Shown piece by piece: positions 24,825 through 33,150 of a DNA stretch of 64,000 bases. The position numbers and the translations under genes were made by a program. This stretch comes from DASQEH01 sp963765725 (GTDB lineage Bacteria; Actinomycetota; Actinomycetes; Propionibacteriales; Nocardioidaceae). The stretch spans positions 186,001 to 250,000 of the forward strand of contig CAVXXI010000003.1 of NCBI GenBank assembly GCA_963765725.1. Reading direction: 5' to 3'. Below the pieces are notes generated by a model. That model ran no database searches, was not told the DNA's origin, and saw only the letters and a list, made by a program, of their open reading frames with translations. Position 1 is the stretch's first letter, and the number at the start of each line of letters is the position of its first letter.

Positions 24825-26405
24825 GTGTCGCGGATGCGCAGAGCCTCCAACGAGCCCGAGCCCGCAGCTCAGCCGGTGTCGTACACCACCGTCCTGGACG
24901 ACGCAGCTGTGCCCGACTCGTCCGTGGCCGACGAAGCGGGCGCCCTGGCCGTTCCACCGGGGATCGTCGCTTCGGTCAGCTCCGCGAACGGCTCCGCGCC
25001 TTCCCGTACGGCCTCGACGGAGCTGCCCGCGCGCTTCCCCGCGCTGACCCGGCGAAGTGACTTCTGGCGGATGCGGTTGTCCCTCTGGCTGGCCGACGCC
25101 GTGATCGCCGCGGTCGGCGCGTTCGCGGCACTGCTCCTGGCCGGACCCTTCTTCATGGCGGTTCCCGCGATCTGGCTGGCCATGACGGCGGTCCGCGCCA
25201 CGCGGGACGGCCGGATCGCGGATCTCAACGACCTGCGGCCCTTCATCAAGGCCAGTGGGAACTACGTCCTGCTCATGACCCTCGGTGGGATCGCCTTCAG
25301 CGACACTCTCGCCGACACCCGCGCTGTTCTCGAGATCTCCGTGGCCGTCGCCGCGGCCGGCTTCGCGGACCGTTGGCTGCTCGGGCTCCCGTACACGCGC
25401 CGCGCCCTCGGTATCGACGTCGGCGAGAGCGTCGTGATCGTCGGTGACCTGGCCAGCGTCTCCAGGACCATCAACGAGTGGGAGAACCTCGACCTCGTAC
25501 GCGTCGTGGGCGTCTGCCTGTCGACGTCGGACTTCGGGCCCGAGGAGGTGAGGGGCGTACCCGTCCTCGGGTCGGTCGCCGATGTCGCCGCGCTGAGCCG
25601 CCGCATGCACATCGACGTGGTGGCGGTGCACGACACGGACAAGCTCGGTGGTCTCCAGCTGGCGAAGCTCCAGTGGGCTCTGGAAGCGGCCGGAACCCAG
25701 CTGTCGGTCGTCACGCCGATAACGAACACGTTCGTGGAGCGTGCCCGGGTCCGCCAGGTCGGGCGCCGCGTCATGGTCGACGTCGCCTACAGCCGGCCGT
25801 CCGGCGTAGTCGCGATGATCAAGGGCCTGGTCGACCGGTGCGCCGCGGCAGTCCTGCTCGTCATCGCCGTGCCGATCCTTGCTGCCTGCGCGCTCGCCAT
25901 CAAGGCGACCTCGCCGGGCCCGGTCATCTTCAAGCAGACCCGGGTACGCGAGCACGGTCGGGACTTCACGATCTACAAGCTGCGCACCATGGACGTCGAC
26001 GCCGAGGCCAGGCTGGCCGAGGTCGCCGACCGCAACGAGGCGGGTGGCGGCCTGTTCAAGATCCGTGCCGACCCCCGCGTCACGTCGACCGGTTGGTGGC
26101 TGCGGCGGCTGTCCCTCGACGAGCTGCCCCAGCTCTGGAACGTCCTCATCGGCGACATGTCCCTCATCGGCCCGCGACCGGCGCTACCGCACCAGGTGGC
26201 GTCGTACGACGAGTCCGCGCGGCGCCGGCTCGCGGTCAAGCCCGGCCTGACGGGGCTGTGGCAGGTGAGCGGTCGATCCAACCTCAGCTGGGACGAGTCG
26301 GTACGCCTCGACTCCGACTACGTGGACAACTGGCGGCCGGGTCGCGACGTGTCGATAGCCCTGCGCACGGTCAAGGCGGTGCTCACGAAAGACGGTGCCC
26401 ACTAG
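24825..26405 (+). CDS. Exopolysaccharide polyprenyl glycosylphosphotransferase
   Basis: 526-residue membrane enzyme that transfers a sugar-1-phosphate to undecaprenyl phosphate and so starts repeat-unit synthesis. Layout: a variable N-terminal tail of about 70 residues, four hydrophobic helices, a Rossmann-like CoA-binding-type domain (VGESVVIVGDLASVSRTINE), a re-entrant helix, then the catalytic sugar transferase domain with ATSPGPVIFKQTRVREHGRDF, YKLRTM, RRLSLDELPQLWNVLIGDMSLIGPRP (written as RRLSLDELPQLWNV and GDMSLIGPRP) and KPGLTGLWQVSGRS. The GTG at 24825 follows GAAGGGGG and is preferred to the ATG at 24783. No other polysaccharide gene is adjacent. Confidence 0.88.
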   Translation: MSRMRRASNEPEPAAQPVSYTTVLDDAAVPDSSVADEAGALAVPPGIVASVSSANGSAPSRTASTELPARFPALTRRSDFWRMRLSLWLADAVIAAVGAFAALLLAGPFFMAVPAIWLAMTAVRATRDGRIADLNDLRPFIKASGNYVLLMTLGGIAFSDTLADTRAVLEISVAVAAAGFADRWLLGLPYTRRALGIDVGESVVIVGDLASVSRTINEWENLDLVRVVGVCLSTSDFGPEEVRGVPVLGSVADVAALSRRMHIDVVAVHDTDKLGGLQLAKLQWALEAAGTQLSVVTPITNTFVERARVRQVGRRVMVDVAYSRPSGVVAMIKGLVDRCAAAVLLVIAVPILAACALAIKATSPGPVIFKQTRVREHGRDFTIYKLRTMDVDAEARLAEVADRNEAGGGLFKIRADPRVTSTGWWLRRLSLDELPQLWNVLIGDMSLIGPRPALPHQVASYDESARRRLAVKPGLTGLWQVSGRSNLSWDESVRLDSDYVDNWRPGRDVSIALRTVKAVLTKDGAH

Positions 26406-26455
26406 CGGCACCGCCTGCGTCTGCGAGCGGTCACCTCGCCCCGCACGCAGTCGCC

Positions 26456-27748
26456 TCACTCCGGCAGGAGCGCGATGTCCTCGTGGAGCTCCTGGTTGAT
26501 GTGCGGGCCGTCGCTCGCCACCCACAGGCCGCGGCGGGTGACCAGGAAGTCCTTCCCGCCGACGCGGCGACTCTTGGTCGGGTTCCAGCCGAGCGCCTTG
26601 CCGGAGCGGCTGTCGATCGCGCCGATCCCCGGTCGCTTCTTCGCGCCCGGCCCGGCCGAGTCCTTCCCTAGCGGGTTGTCGAGCCAGCGCTGGTGGCCCT
26701 GGACGTAGACCGCCGAGCCGGTCACGGCGACCGAGTGCAGCGTGTCCCCGCCGGTGTAGTTGATCCACGTCGGCCGCTTCGGGTGGGCGATCTTGGTCTC
26801 GAACCGTGCCGCCGCGTCACACACGGTCCGGCCCAGGTCGCCCGGGAGCGACACGTACCCGCCTGCGACGATCACGAAGTACCCGCCGGTCGGCGAGAAG
26901 TCGACGTCGCGCAGGTTGTCGGGGGTCTTCGCGTTCTTGCAGCGCGAGGCGAACGGCTTGTAGTACCACGACGCGAGGCTGGCCTTCGACCTGCCCAGGT
27001 CCAGCATGAAGGCGCGGCTGCGTGCGTGGCCGGCGACGTCGGTCATGTTCCCGACCGCCACCAGGCGATGCCCGGCGGGGCTGACCGCGAACCGGTACAC
27101 CGAGACCGGGCCGGCGTTCGCGGCCACCGAGCCCGTGATGGAGACGCCGATGTAGTGGGTGTTCGTGCCCGTCCTCGGATCGAGGGCGACAAGCTTGCCG
27201 GGGAACGTACCGCCGATGATGAGTCGGCCCCTGACCAGCCTCATCTCGGTGACGCGGCCGGACCCCAGCTTCGCGTTGAACGACCGGATGACCTTACCGG
27301 TGGAGGTGTCGATCTTCGCGATCCCCACTCGCTTGACACCGTCGACGGAGCTGAAGTCGCCGCCAACGAAGAGCTTGTTGCGGTACGGCTGGAGCGCCCA
27401 TACGGCACCGCTCACGTCAGGCCTGAACCGCCGCCTTACCTCACCGCCGCGCGCGCTGAACGCGAACAGGTTGTTCCTGGTCAGCACGTGGTGCGTGGCG
27501 GTGACCGAGCTGGAGTTCTGGACGGCGTGGAACGTGCCGCCCGCGTACATCGTGGCCCCCGCCTGCCGGATCGCATAGACCGCCGACTGCTTCACCGTCG
27601 CGTCGTCGAGGACGTTAGGGGTGGAGTTGACGGGGTTCTCGCTGACCACCTTCGGGAGCGCTCGGGAGCCGACGGCCGACGGGAGGCTACTGACGGCTGC
27701 CGCCGCCGCCAGCGCGACGGCGACGCGCAGTACCAGGTTCGTGGACAT
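26456..27748 (-). CDS. Secreted beta-propeller-like protein
   Basis: 430 residues with a signal peptide (MSTNLVLRVAVALAAAAAVS). The mature part has repeating beta-sheet blades of the kind MYAGGTF, LFVGGDFSSVDGVKRVGIAK with IDTSTGKVIRSF, LIIGGTFPGKLVALDPRTG, and VAVGNMTDVAGHARSRAFML. This matches actinobacterial extracellular propeller proteins related to DUF5122/PQQ-like repeats. No catalytic signature is visible; function unknown. The ATG at 27748 follows GGAGGAGA. The extension of this reading frame up to 28024 is not used because it runs into the end of the E2 gene region. Confidence 0.75.
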   Translation of the reverse strand: MSTNLVLRVAVALAAAAAVSSLPSAVGSRALPKVVSENPVNSTPNVLDDATVKQSAVYAIRQAGATMYAGGTFHAVQNSSSVTATHHVLTRNNLFAFSARGGEVRRRFRPDVSGAVWALQPYRNKLFVGGDFSSVDGVKRVGIAKIDTSTGKVIRSFNAKLGSGRVTEMRLVRGRLIIGGTFPGKLVALDPRTGTNTHYIGVSITGSVAANAGPVSVYRFAVSPAGHRLVAVGNMTDVAGHARSRAFMLDLGRSKASLASWYYKPFASRCKNAKTPDNLRDVDFSPTGGYFVIVAGGYVSLPGDLGRTVCDAAARFETKIAHPKRPTWINYTGGDTLHSVAVTGSAVYVQGHQRWLDNPLGKDSAGPGAKKRPGIGAIDSRSGKALGWNPTKSRRVGGKDFLVTRRGLWVASDGPHINQELHEDIALLPE

Positions 27749-27886
27749 CGTCTTCTCCTCCGTCGGTAGCCGGGCACCCGGCCGCGCGAGCTGCTCAGAC
27801 GCCGCTCGCGCGAGAACCGACAGCAGAGTAGGACAGGCCCTGCCGCATGAGAAGCAGCCGCGCCCAACGCCGGAGACGGGCGAGTC

Positions 27887-27984
27887 ATCGGCTTCGGCTC
27901 GGTCAGAGAGCAGCGAGTTCCCAGGTCCTCGAGGATCGGCTTCGGCTCGATCAGAAGAGCAGGGCGTTCCCCGGGTCCTCGATG
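27887..27984. repeat. Tandem duplication of the E2 gene 3' end
   Basis: Two adjacent copies of about 48 and 50 nt, roughly 85 percent identical by eye, both containing ATCGGCTTCGGCTCG and a GTTCCC-GGTCCTCGA-like part. The right copy includes the last codons and stop of the E2 gene (stop at 27951-27953). The left copy lies beyond the stop and reproduces it. Confidence 0.7.
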
Positions 27985-29462
27985 ATCGAGGCGACATCGG
28001 CCAGGAACCTCGAGCCCTGCTCACCGTCGGCGACCCGATGGTCGAAGGACAGGGCCAGTGTGGTGACCCAGCGTGGCTTGACCTTCCCGGCGACGACCCA
28101 CGGCTGGCGCCGGATGGCGCCCATAGCGAGGATGCCCGACTCGGGGGGATTGAGGATCGGCGTCCCTGAGTCCACCCCGAACACGCCGACGTTGGTGATC
28201 GTGAAGGTGCCGCCGGACATGTCCGCCGGGGCGGTCCGCCCGGACCTCGCGACGTCGACGAGCTCGTGCAGCGCCTGCGCGAGGTCGCGCGCGGGCAGCC
28301 GCTCGGCGTTCTTGATGTTGGGGACGACCAGTCCGCGCGGTGTCGCCGCGGCGATGCCCAGGTTGACGTAGTCCTTCAAGACGATCTCCTGCGCGCCCTC
28401 GTCCCAGGTGGCATTGAGCTCCGGAGTACGGCGCGCAGCCAGGCAGACCGCCCTCGCGACGACGAGCAACGGCGACACCTTCACGTCGCGGTAGTCGCGG
28501 GACCCGCGGAGCCGCTCGACCAGCTTCATGGTGCGGGTGGCGTCGAGCGTGACCCACTCCGTAACGTGCGGTGCGCTGAACGCCGACGAGACCATCGCCT
28601 GCGCCATCGTCTTGCGGACGCCCTTCACCGCGACCCGCCGCTCGCCGCCCACCGGGCCGAGCGGTGGCTCAGGCGCTCCGCGCTGGTCCGGAGGCTGGAG
28701 GTCTGCCGACTGTGCAGCGGCGACGAACCGCTCGACGTCGGCCCGGGTGATGGTGCCGCCCGGGCCGGAGGCGGCCACCGTCGCGAGGTCGACGCCGAGG
28801 TCGCGGGCGAGCTTGCGTACCGGCGGCTTCGCGAGCACGCGGACGTCCGGTCCGGCGCCGAGGCCCTGCTGGACGGGTCTGAGCGCGGGGGTCGGCGCCG
28901 TCAGAGCCGACGGCGCCGCGGGGGCGGCATCGGAGATGTCGACGTCGGGCGCCGGGGTGGCGTACGGCGTGAAGGCGTGCTGGACACCCATCTGGGCGGC
29001 GGCCGGGGACGCCTCAGTCGGGGTCGCTCCCTTGCGTGGGCGCCGCTTCGCGTCGGTCGTACGCGGGCCGTACCCGACGAGGACGGAGGTCCGCCCGCCC
29101 GGGGCGGGCCCGCCGATGAGTCCCGGCTCGACAGCGGAGTCCGCCGGCGGCGCAGGGACGAGGTCCTCGGCGAGGGCACCACTGTCGGCCGCCGGACCGC
29201 TCGCTGCCGCGTCGGGCTCCCCCGTCTCGACCCGGATGATCGGAGCACCGACCTCGACCGTGTCGCCCTCGCTCGCCAAGAGCTCCACGACGGTCCCGGC
29301 GTACGGGCTGGGCAGCTCCACCAGGGACTTCGCCGTCTCGATCTCGACGATGACGTCGTTGATCTTGAGCGTGTCGCCGACCTTCACCTTCCAGGTGACG
29401 AGCTCCGCCTCGGTCAGCCCCTCGCCCACGTCGGGGAGCTTGAACTGCTTGATGTCAGACAT
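27951..29462 (-). CDS. bkdC: Branched-chain 2-oxoacid dehydrogenase E2 (dihydrolipoamide acyltransferase)
   Basis: 503-residue core subunit of a 2-oxoacid dehydrogenase complex. Residues 1-80 form one lipoyl domain with the modified lysine in EIETAKSLVELPSP. After a long Pro/Ala-rich linker there is an E1/E3-binding domain (VRKLARDLGVDLATVAASG, GGTITRADVERF), and then the acyltransferase domain with the catalytic LSFDHRVADG near the end. Its place after E1 alpha and beta genes points to branched-chain oxoacids (BkdABC type) rather than pyruvate, though substrate specificity cannot be read directly. Last gene of the operon; its 3' end is tandemly duplicated. Confidence 0.88.
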   Translation of the reverse strand: MSDIKQFKLPDVGEGLTEAELVTWKVKVGDTLKINDVIVEIETAKSLVELPSPYAGTVVELLASEGDTVEVGAPIIRVETGEPDAAASGPAADSGALAEDLVPAPPADSAVEPGLIGGPAPGGRTSVLVGYGPRTTDAKRRPRKGATPTEASPAAAQMGVQHAFTPYATPAPDVDISDAAPAAPSALTAPTPALRPVQQGLGAGPDVRVLAKPPVRKLARDLGVDLATVAASGPGGTITRADVERFVAAAQSADLQPPDQRGAPEPPLGPVGGERRVAVKGVRKTMAQAMVSSAFSAPHVTEWVTLDATRTMKLVERLRGSRDYRDVKVSPLLVVARAVCLAARRTPELNATWDEGAQEIVLKDYVNLGIAAATPRGLVVPNIKNAERLPARDLAQALHELVDVARSGRTAPADMSGGTFTITNVGVFGVDSGTPILNPPESGILAMGAIRRQPWVVAGKVKPRWVTTLALSFDHRVADGEQGSRFLADVASIIEDPGNALLF

Positions 29463-29472
29463 CGCGATCCGA

Positions 29473-30447
29473 TCAGTAGGCGAGCGAACGGTCGACGGCG
29501 TCGAGGACCCGGTCGAGGTCCGGCAGGTACTCCTCCTCGATCCGGCTCGGCGGGTAAGGAGTGTCGAAGCCTCCCACCCTGATCACCGGTGCCTCCAGCG
29601 CGTAGAAGCACTCCTCGGTCACGCGGGCGGCAATCTCGCTGCCCAGGCCGAGGGTCACCGGCGCCTCGTGCACGACGACCACCCGGCCGGTCTTCCTCGC
29701 CGAGACGAGCACCGGACCCATGTCGAGCGGCGAGAGCGTGCGCAGGTCGATGACCTCGAGGCTCCGGCCCTCGTCGGCCGCCGCGGTCGCCGCCTGGATC
29801 GCGGTCTTCACCATCGGACCGTACGCGAGCACGGTCACGTCGGTCCCGGCCATCACGACCCGGGAGCTGAACAGCGGGTCGGGAATCGCCTGCTCGTCCA
29901 GCTCGCCCTTCTCCCAGTAACGGCGCTTGGGTTCGAAGAACACGATCGGGTCGTCTGCGGCGATGGCCTGCTGGATCATCCAGTACGCGTCGACGGGGTT
30001 CGAGCAAGCGACGACCTTCAGCCCCGCAGTGTGGGCGAAGTACGCCTCCGGGCTCTCGCTGTGGTGCTCGACCGCACCGATGCCGCCGCCGAACGGGATC
30101 CGGATGACGATCGGCATCGTCAGCTTGCCGCGGCTGCGGAAGTGCATCTTGGCGACCTGGCTGACGATCTGGTCGTACGCCGGGTAGACGAAGCCGTCGA
30201 ACTGGATCTCGCAGACCGGTCGATAGCCGCACATCGCCAGGCCGACCGCGGTACCGAGAATGCCCGACTCTGCCAGCGGGGTGTCGATGACCCGGTCCTC
30301 GCCGAAGTCCTTCTGCAGGCCGTCGGTGACCCGGAAGACGCCTCCGAGCTTGCCCACGTCCTCGCCCATGACGAGGACCTTGGGGTCCGCCTCCATCGCG
30401 GCCCGCAGCCCCATCGTGACGCCCTTGGCGAGCGTGATGGCGGTCAT
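29473..30447 (-). CDS. bkdB: 2-oxoacid dehydrogenase E1 component, beta subunit
   Basis: 324-residue beta chain of the alpha2beta2 thiamine-diphosphate E1 enzyme. Visible family blocks include LVMGEDVGKLGGVFRVTDGL, DTPLAESGILGTAVGLAMCG, the EIQFDGFVYPAYDQIVSQVAK segment (EIQFDGFVYPAYDQ), and the HHSESPEAYFAHTAGLKVV region (HSESPEAYFAHTAGLK), where the histidines face the active site. The C-terminal transketolase-like domain follows. The ATG at 30447 overlaps the alpha-subunit stop by 4 nt; the E2 gene starts 10 nt downstream. Confidence 0.92.
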   Translation of the reverse strand: MTAITLAKGVTMGLRAAMEADPKVLVMGEDVGKLGGVFRVTDGLQKDFGEDRVIDTPLAESGILGTAVGLAMCGYRPVCEIQFDGFVYPAYDQIVSQVAKMHFRSRGKLTMPIVIRIPFGGGIGAVEHHSESPEAYFAHTAGLKVVACSNPVDAYWMIQQAIAADDPIVFFEPKRRYWEKGELDEQAIPDPLFSSRVVMAGTDVTVLAYGPMVKTAIQAATAAADEGRSLEVIDLRTLSPLDMGPVLVSARKTGRVVVVHEAPVTLGLGSEIAARVTEECFYALEAPVIRVGGFDTPYPPSRIEEEYLPDLDRVLDAVDRSLAY

Positions 30448-31622
30448 CGCAGTGCTCCGTCGGCGGCCGCGTCGGAGGCGTCCTCGAACGTGGCAAGGTA
30501 GGCCGCCATCGTGTCGCGTTGCGACGCGAGCTCGGGGGTCATCTCCTCGTAGACCTGCTCGAAGATGTCCAGGATGCCAGGGTCGGGCATCTCCAGGCAC
30601 CCCTTGCGCAGCCGAACGGCCAGTTCGTCGCTCTCGGCCTCGATCGCGGCGTAGTAGTCGTCGTCGACCAGACCGTTGCGCGACAGGTAGGCCCGCACGC
30701 GCTCGATGGGGTCCTTCAGCTTCCAGTGCTCGAGGTCGTCGATGACGCGGTAGCGGGTGGGATCGTCGGAGGTCGTGTGCGCCCCCATCCGGTAGGTGTA
30801 CGCCTCGAGGAACGTCGGCCCGCTGCCTTCGCGGGCGCGCTGCAGGGCGGCGCGGGTGACGGCGTACACGGCAAGCACGTCGTTGCCGTCGACGCGCAGG
30901 CCGGGGAAGCCGAAGCCGAGCGCGCGCTGGTACAAGGGAATCTTGGACTGCCGCTCGATCGGCTCGGAGATCGCCCACTGGTTGTTCTGGCAGAAGAAGA
31001 CGACGGGCGCGTTGAAGACGGAGGCCCAGATGAACGCCTCGTTGACGTCTCCTTGGCTGGTGGCGCCGTCTCCGAAGTACCCGATGACGGCGGTGTCGCG
31101 GTCGGGGTCGCCCGTGCCGATCACGCCGTCACGCTGCAGCCCCATCGCGTACCCGGTGGCGTGCAGCGTCTGCGCGCCGATCACGATCGTGTACAGGTTG
31201 AACCGGTCGGCTATCGGGTCCCAGCCGCCCTGGTCGACGCCGCGGAACAGGCCGAGCAGGTGCAGCGGGTCGATGCCGCGGCACCAGGCGACGCCGTGCT
31301 CGCGGTAGGTGGGGAAGGCGAAGTCCTGCTCGCGCATGGCCCGGCCGGAGCCGATCTGCGCCGCCTCCTGTCCGAGCAGGCTGGCCCAGATGCCGAGCTC
31401 GCCCTGGCGCTGCAGGGCGGTCGCCTCGGTGTCGATGCGACGGGTCATCACGAGGTCGCGGTAGAAGCCCTTGATCGCGTCGTCGTCGAGGTCGAAGGAG
31501 AAGTCTGGATGCTCGACCCGCTCGCCTTCCGGCGTCAGCAGCTGGATGAGCTCGGGGCCGCCATGGTCGTGGGTCGGGCCGAACACGTCACCGAGCCCGG
31601 GACCGAATCCGCTAGTCGTCAC
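30444..31622 (-). CDS. bkdA: 2-oxoacid dehydrogenase E1 component, alpha subunit
   Basis: 392-residue alpha chain that binds thiamine diphosphate. The cofactor motif is complete: GDGATSQGDVNEAF followed by CQNNQWAIS. The phosphorylation-loop-like region YRMGAHTTSDDPTRYR and the active-site region LLGQEAAQIGSGRAM ... FPTYREHG are also present, as is typical for branched-chain E1 alpha. Two GTG codons lie at 31628 and 31622; I use the second because AGGAG is 5 nt upstream. Heads an operon with E1 beta and E2; no E3 gene is in the window. Confidence 0.9.
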   Translation of the reverse strand: MTTSGFGPGLGDVFGPTHDHGGPELIQLLTPEGERVEHPDFSFDLDDDAIKGFYRDLVMTRRIDTEATALQRQGELGIWASLLGQEAAQIGSGRAMREQDFAFPTYREHGVAWCRGIDPLHLLGLFRGVDQGGWDPIADRFNLYTIVIGAQTLHATGYAMGLQRDGVIGTGDPDRDTAVIGYFGDGATSQGDVNEAFIWASVFNAPVVFFCQNNQWAISEPIERQSKIPLYQRALGFGFPGLRVDGNDVLAVYAVTRAALQRAREGSGPTFLEAYTYRMGAHTTSDDPTRYRVIDDLEHWKLKDPIERVRAYLSRNGLVDDDYYAAIEAESDELAVRLRKGCLEMPDPGILDIFEQVYEEMTPELASQRDTMAAYLATFEDASDAAADGALR

Positions 31623-31801
31623 TCGCACTCCTGGTGTCGAAGATGCCCGGGATCGCCGGTCACCTGCCGTGGTGATGAGCCCGCGTCACCACGCGCGTGT
31701 GGTGCCCGGTTCGGCGCGCTCGCCGTCGTACCACTGTGCCGCGGTATGACGTAGGGCTACGGTACCCATCGGCGCTCGCTGCCGCCTAATAGTCACCGGA
31801 C

Positions 31802-31906
31802 CGGGCAGAAATGTCCGGTCGAGCGGGCAGGAATGCACCCTCGAGCGGGCAGATATGCAGCCTCGAGCGGGCACGAATGCAGCCTCGAGCGGGCACGAAT
31901 GCAGCC
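31802..31906. repeat. 22-bp tandem repeat array 1 (five units)
   Basis: Five units at exact 22-bp spacing start at 31802, 31824, 31846, 31868 and 31890 (last one partial). Each begins CGGGCA followed by a two-base variable step, AATG or similar, and ends in CGAG; typical parts are CGGGCACGAATGCAG and CCTCGAG. The array lies in the divergent gap between bkdA and the EamA gene. The remainder of that gap (31623-31801) shows nothing further. Same family as the arrays at 33020 and 49331. Confidence 0.85.
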
Positions 31907-31997
31907 GCCCACGGCAAGGCTGAGGATCGGCGGGAAATCTCGGGTGGCTGTCCGAAATCCGCGCGAACTTCGAGGCGGCGCTCACTAGCCTGGAGAT

Positions 31998-33005
31998 GTG
32001 CGACAGGACCAAACCTCGACAAGACTCATGTCGGCATCGGCTGCCGCCACCTCAGCAGCCGGCAATCCGCTGCTCGTCGTAGGCGCGCTCGGCATCGTGT
32101 ACGTCGTCTGGGGTTCGACCTACCTCGCGATCCGGGTTAGCGCCAGACACCTGCCCGCCATGGCCTCGGCATGCTGGCGGTACTTCGCCGCGGCGGTCAT
32201 TTTGGCGTTGATCCTCGCACTGCGCAGCGGGTGGCGACGGCTGCGGGCCGGGCGCCGCGAGCTGCTCGGCTGCGCGGCCCTGGGGCTGTTGTTGCCCACC
32301 ATGGGCAACGGCGTCGTGGTCGTCGGCGAACAGATGGGCGCCCCGTCCGGGCTCACCGCATTGCTCATCGCCGCCGTGCCGCTCTGGGTTGTCGTCTATC
32401 GGAGCAGTACCGGCGACCGCCCGAACCGACGCACCTTCACCGGAGTCGCGCTCGGCTTCGCCGGACTCGTCGGCCTCATCGCCGCCTCGGGGATCGGCGG
32501 TGATGTACGGGTAAAGGCCTGCCTGGTGGTGGTCGCGGCCTCTGTGTCGTGGTCGTTCGGCTCGTGGTGGACGCCGAGACTCACCCTGCCGCACGACCCG
32601 TTCGTGGTCACGGTGTACGAGATGCTGTTCGGCTCGGTGTTCCTGCTGGTCGGAGCCCTCATCAGGCGCGAGGATGTCGTACCAGGCGGCGGGTCTCTCG
32701 ACTCCTGGCTGGCCTGGGCCTATCTCGTCACCTTCGGGTCGGTCCTTGCGTTCACGGCGTACGTCTGGGTGCTGCAGGCGGCGCCCATCTCGCTCGTCGC
32801 CACCTACGCCTACGTCAACCCTGTCGTCGCCGTGTTCCTCGGCTGGCTGATCCTCGGCGAGTCCGTCACACCCGCGATCATCGCCGGCGGAGGGGTGGTC
32901 GTGGCGGCGGTCGCCATCGTCGTCTCAGCCGAGCGGCGTAAGCCGTCTCGCGACCGACAGCCGCGCCGAGGATCGGAGCTACTCGAGGCGACCGATACCA
33001 CCTGA
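31998..33005 (+). CDS. EamA/DMT-family permease
   Basis: 335-residue membrane protein with ten hydrophobic helices arranged as two EamA repeats, as in drug/metabolite transporters. The first repeat begins VYVVWGSTYLAIRVSA (a conserved WGS-x-Y/F start), and the second ends with the usual AYVNPVVAVFLGWLILGE motif. Charged tail at the C-terminus. Substrate unknown. The GTG at 31998 has a TAGCCT -10 just upstream that would make a leaderless mRNA; an ATG at 32028 is the alternative. Flanked on both sides by 22-bp repeat arrays. Confidence 0.85.
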   Translation: MRQDQTSTRLMSASAAATSAAGNPLLVVGALGIVYVVWGSTYLAIRVSARHLPAMASACWRYFAAAVILALILALRSGWRRLRAGRRELLGCAALGLLLPTMGNGVVVVGEQMGAPSGLTALLIAAVPLWVVVYRSSTGDRPNRRTFTGVALGFAGLVGLIAASGIGGDVRVKACLVVVAASVSWSFGSWWTPRLTLPHDPFVVTVYEMLFGSVFLLVGALIRREDVVPGGGSLDSWLAWAYLVTFGSVLAFTAYVWVLQAAPISLVATYAYVNPVVAVFLGWLILGESVTPAIIAGGGVVVAAVAIVVSAERRKPSRDRQPRRGSELLEATDTT

Positions 33006-33019
33006 GGCACGGACAGCAC

Positions 33020-33146
33020 CGCCCGCTGGACCCGACATTTGCGCCCACTCGACGCGACATTTGCGCCCACTCGACGCGCCTGACATTGCGCCCACTCGAC
33101 CCGACATTTGCGCCCACTCGACCCACATTTGCGCCCGGTCGACGCG
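33020..33146. repeat. 22-bp tandem repeat array 2 (six units, inverted orientation)
   Basis: Units start at 33020, 33042, 33064, 33089, 33111 and 33132 (21-25 bp, mostly 22). Each contains CGCCCACTCGAC then CCGACATTTG or a variant. Read on the minus strand this becomes CAAATGTCGGG then TCGAGTGGGCG, the same pattern as arrays 1 and 3. It fills the convergent gap between the EamA gene and the ABC exporter gene almost completely. Confidence 0.85.
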
Positions 33147-33150
33147 GGGG

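Noticed and set aside
31802..33146. CRISPR-like repeat arrays
   Set aside because: Units of 22 bp are head to tail with no spacers between them, the sequence drifts from unit to unit, and no cas genes are near.
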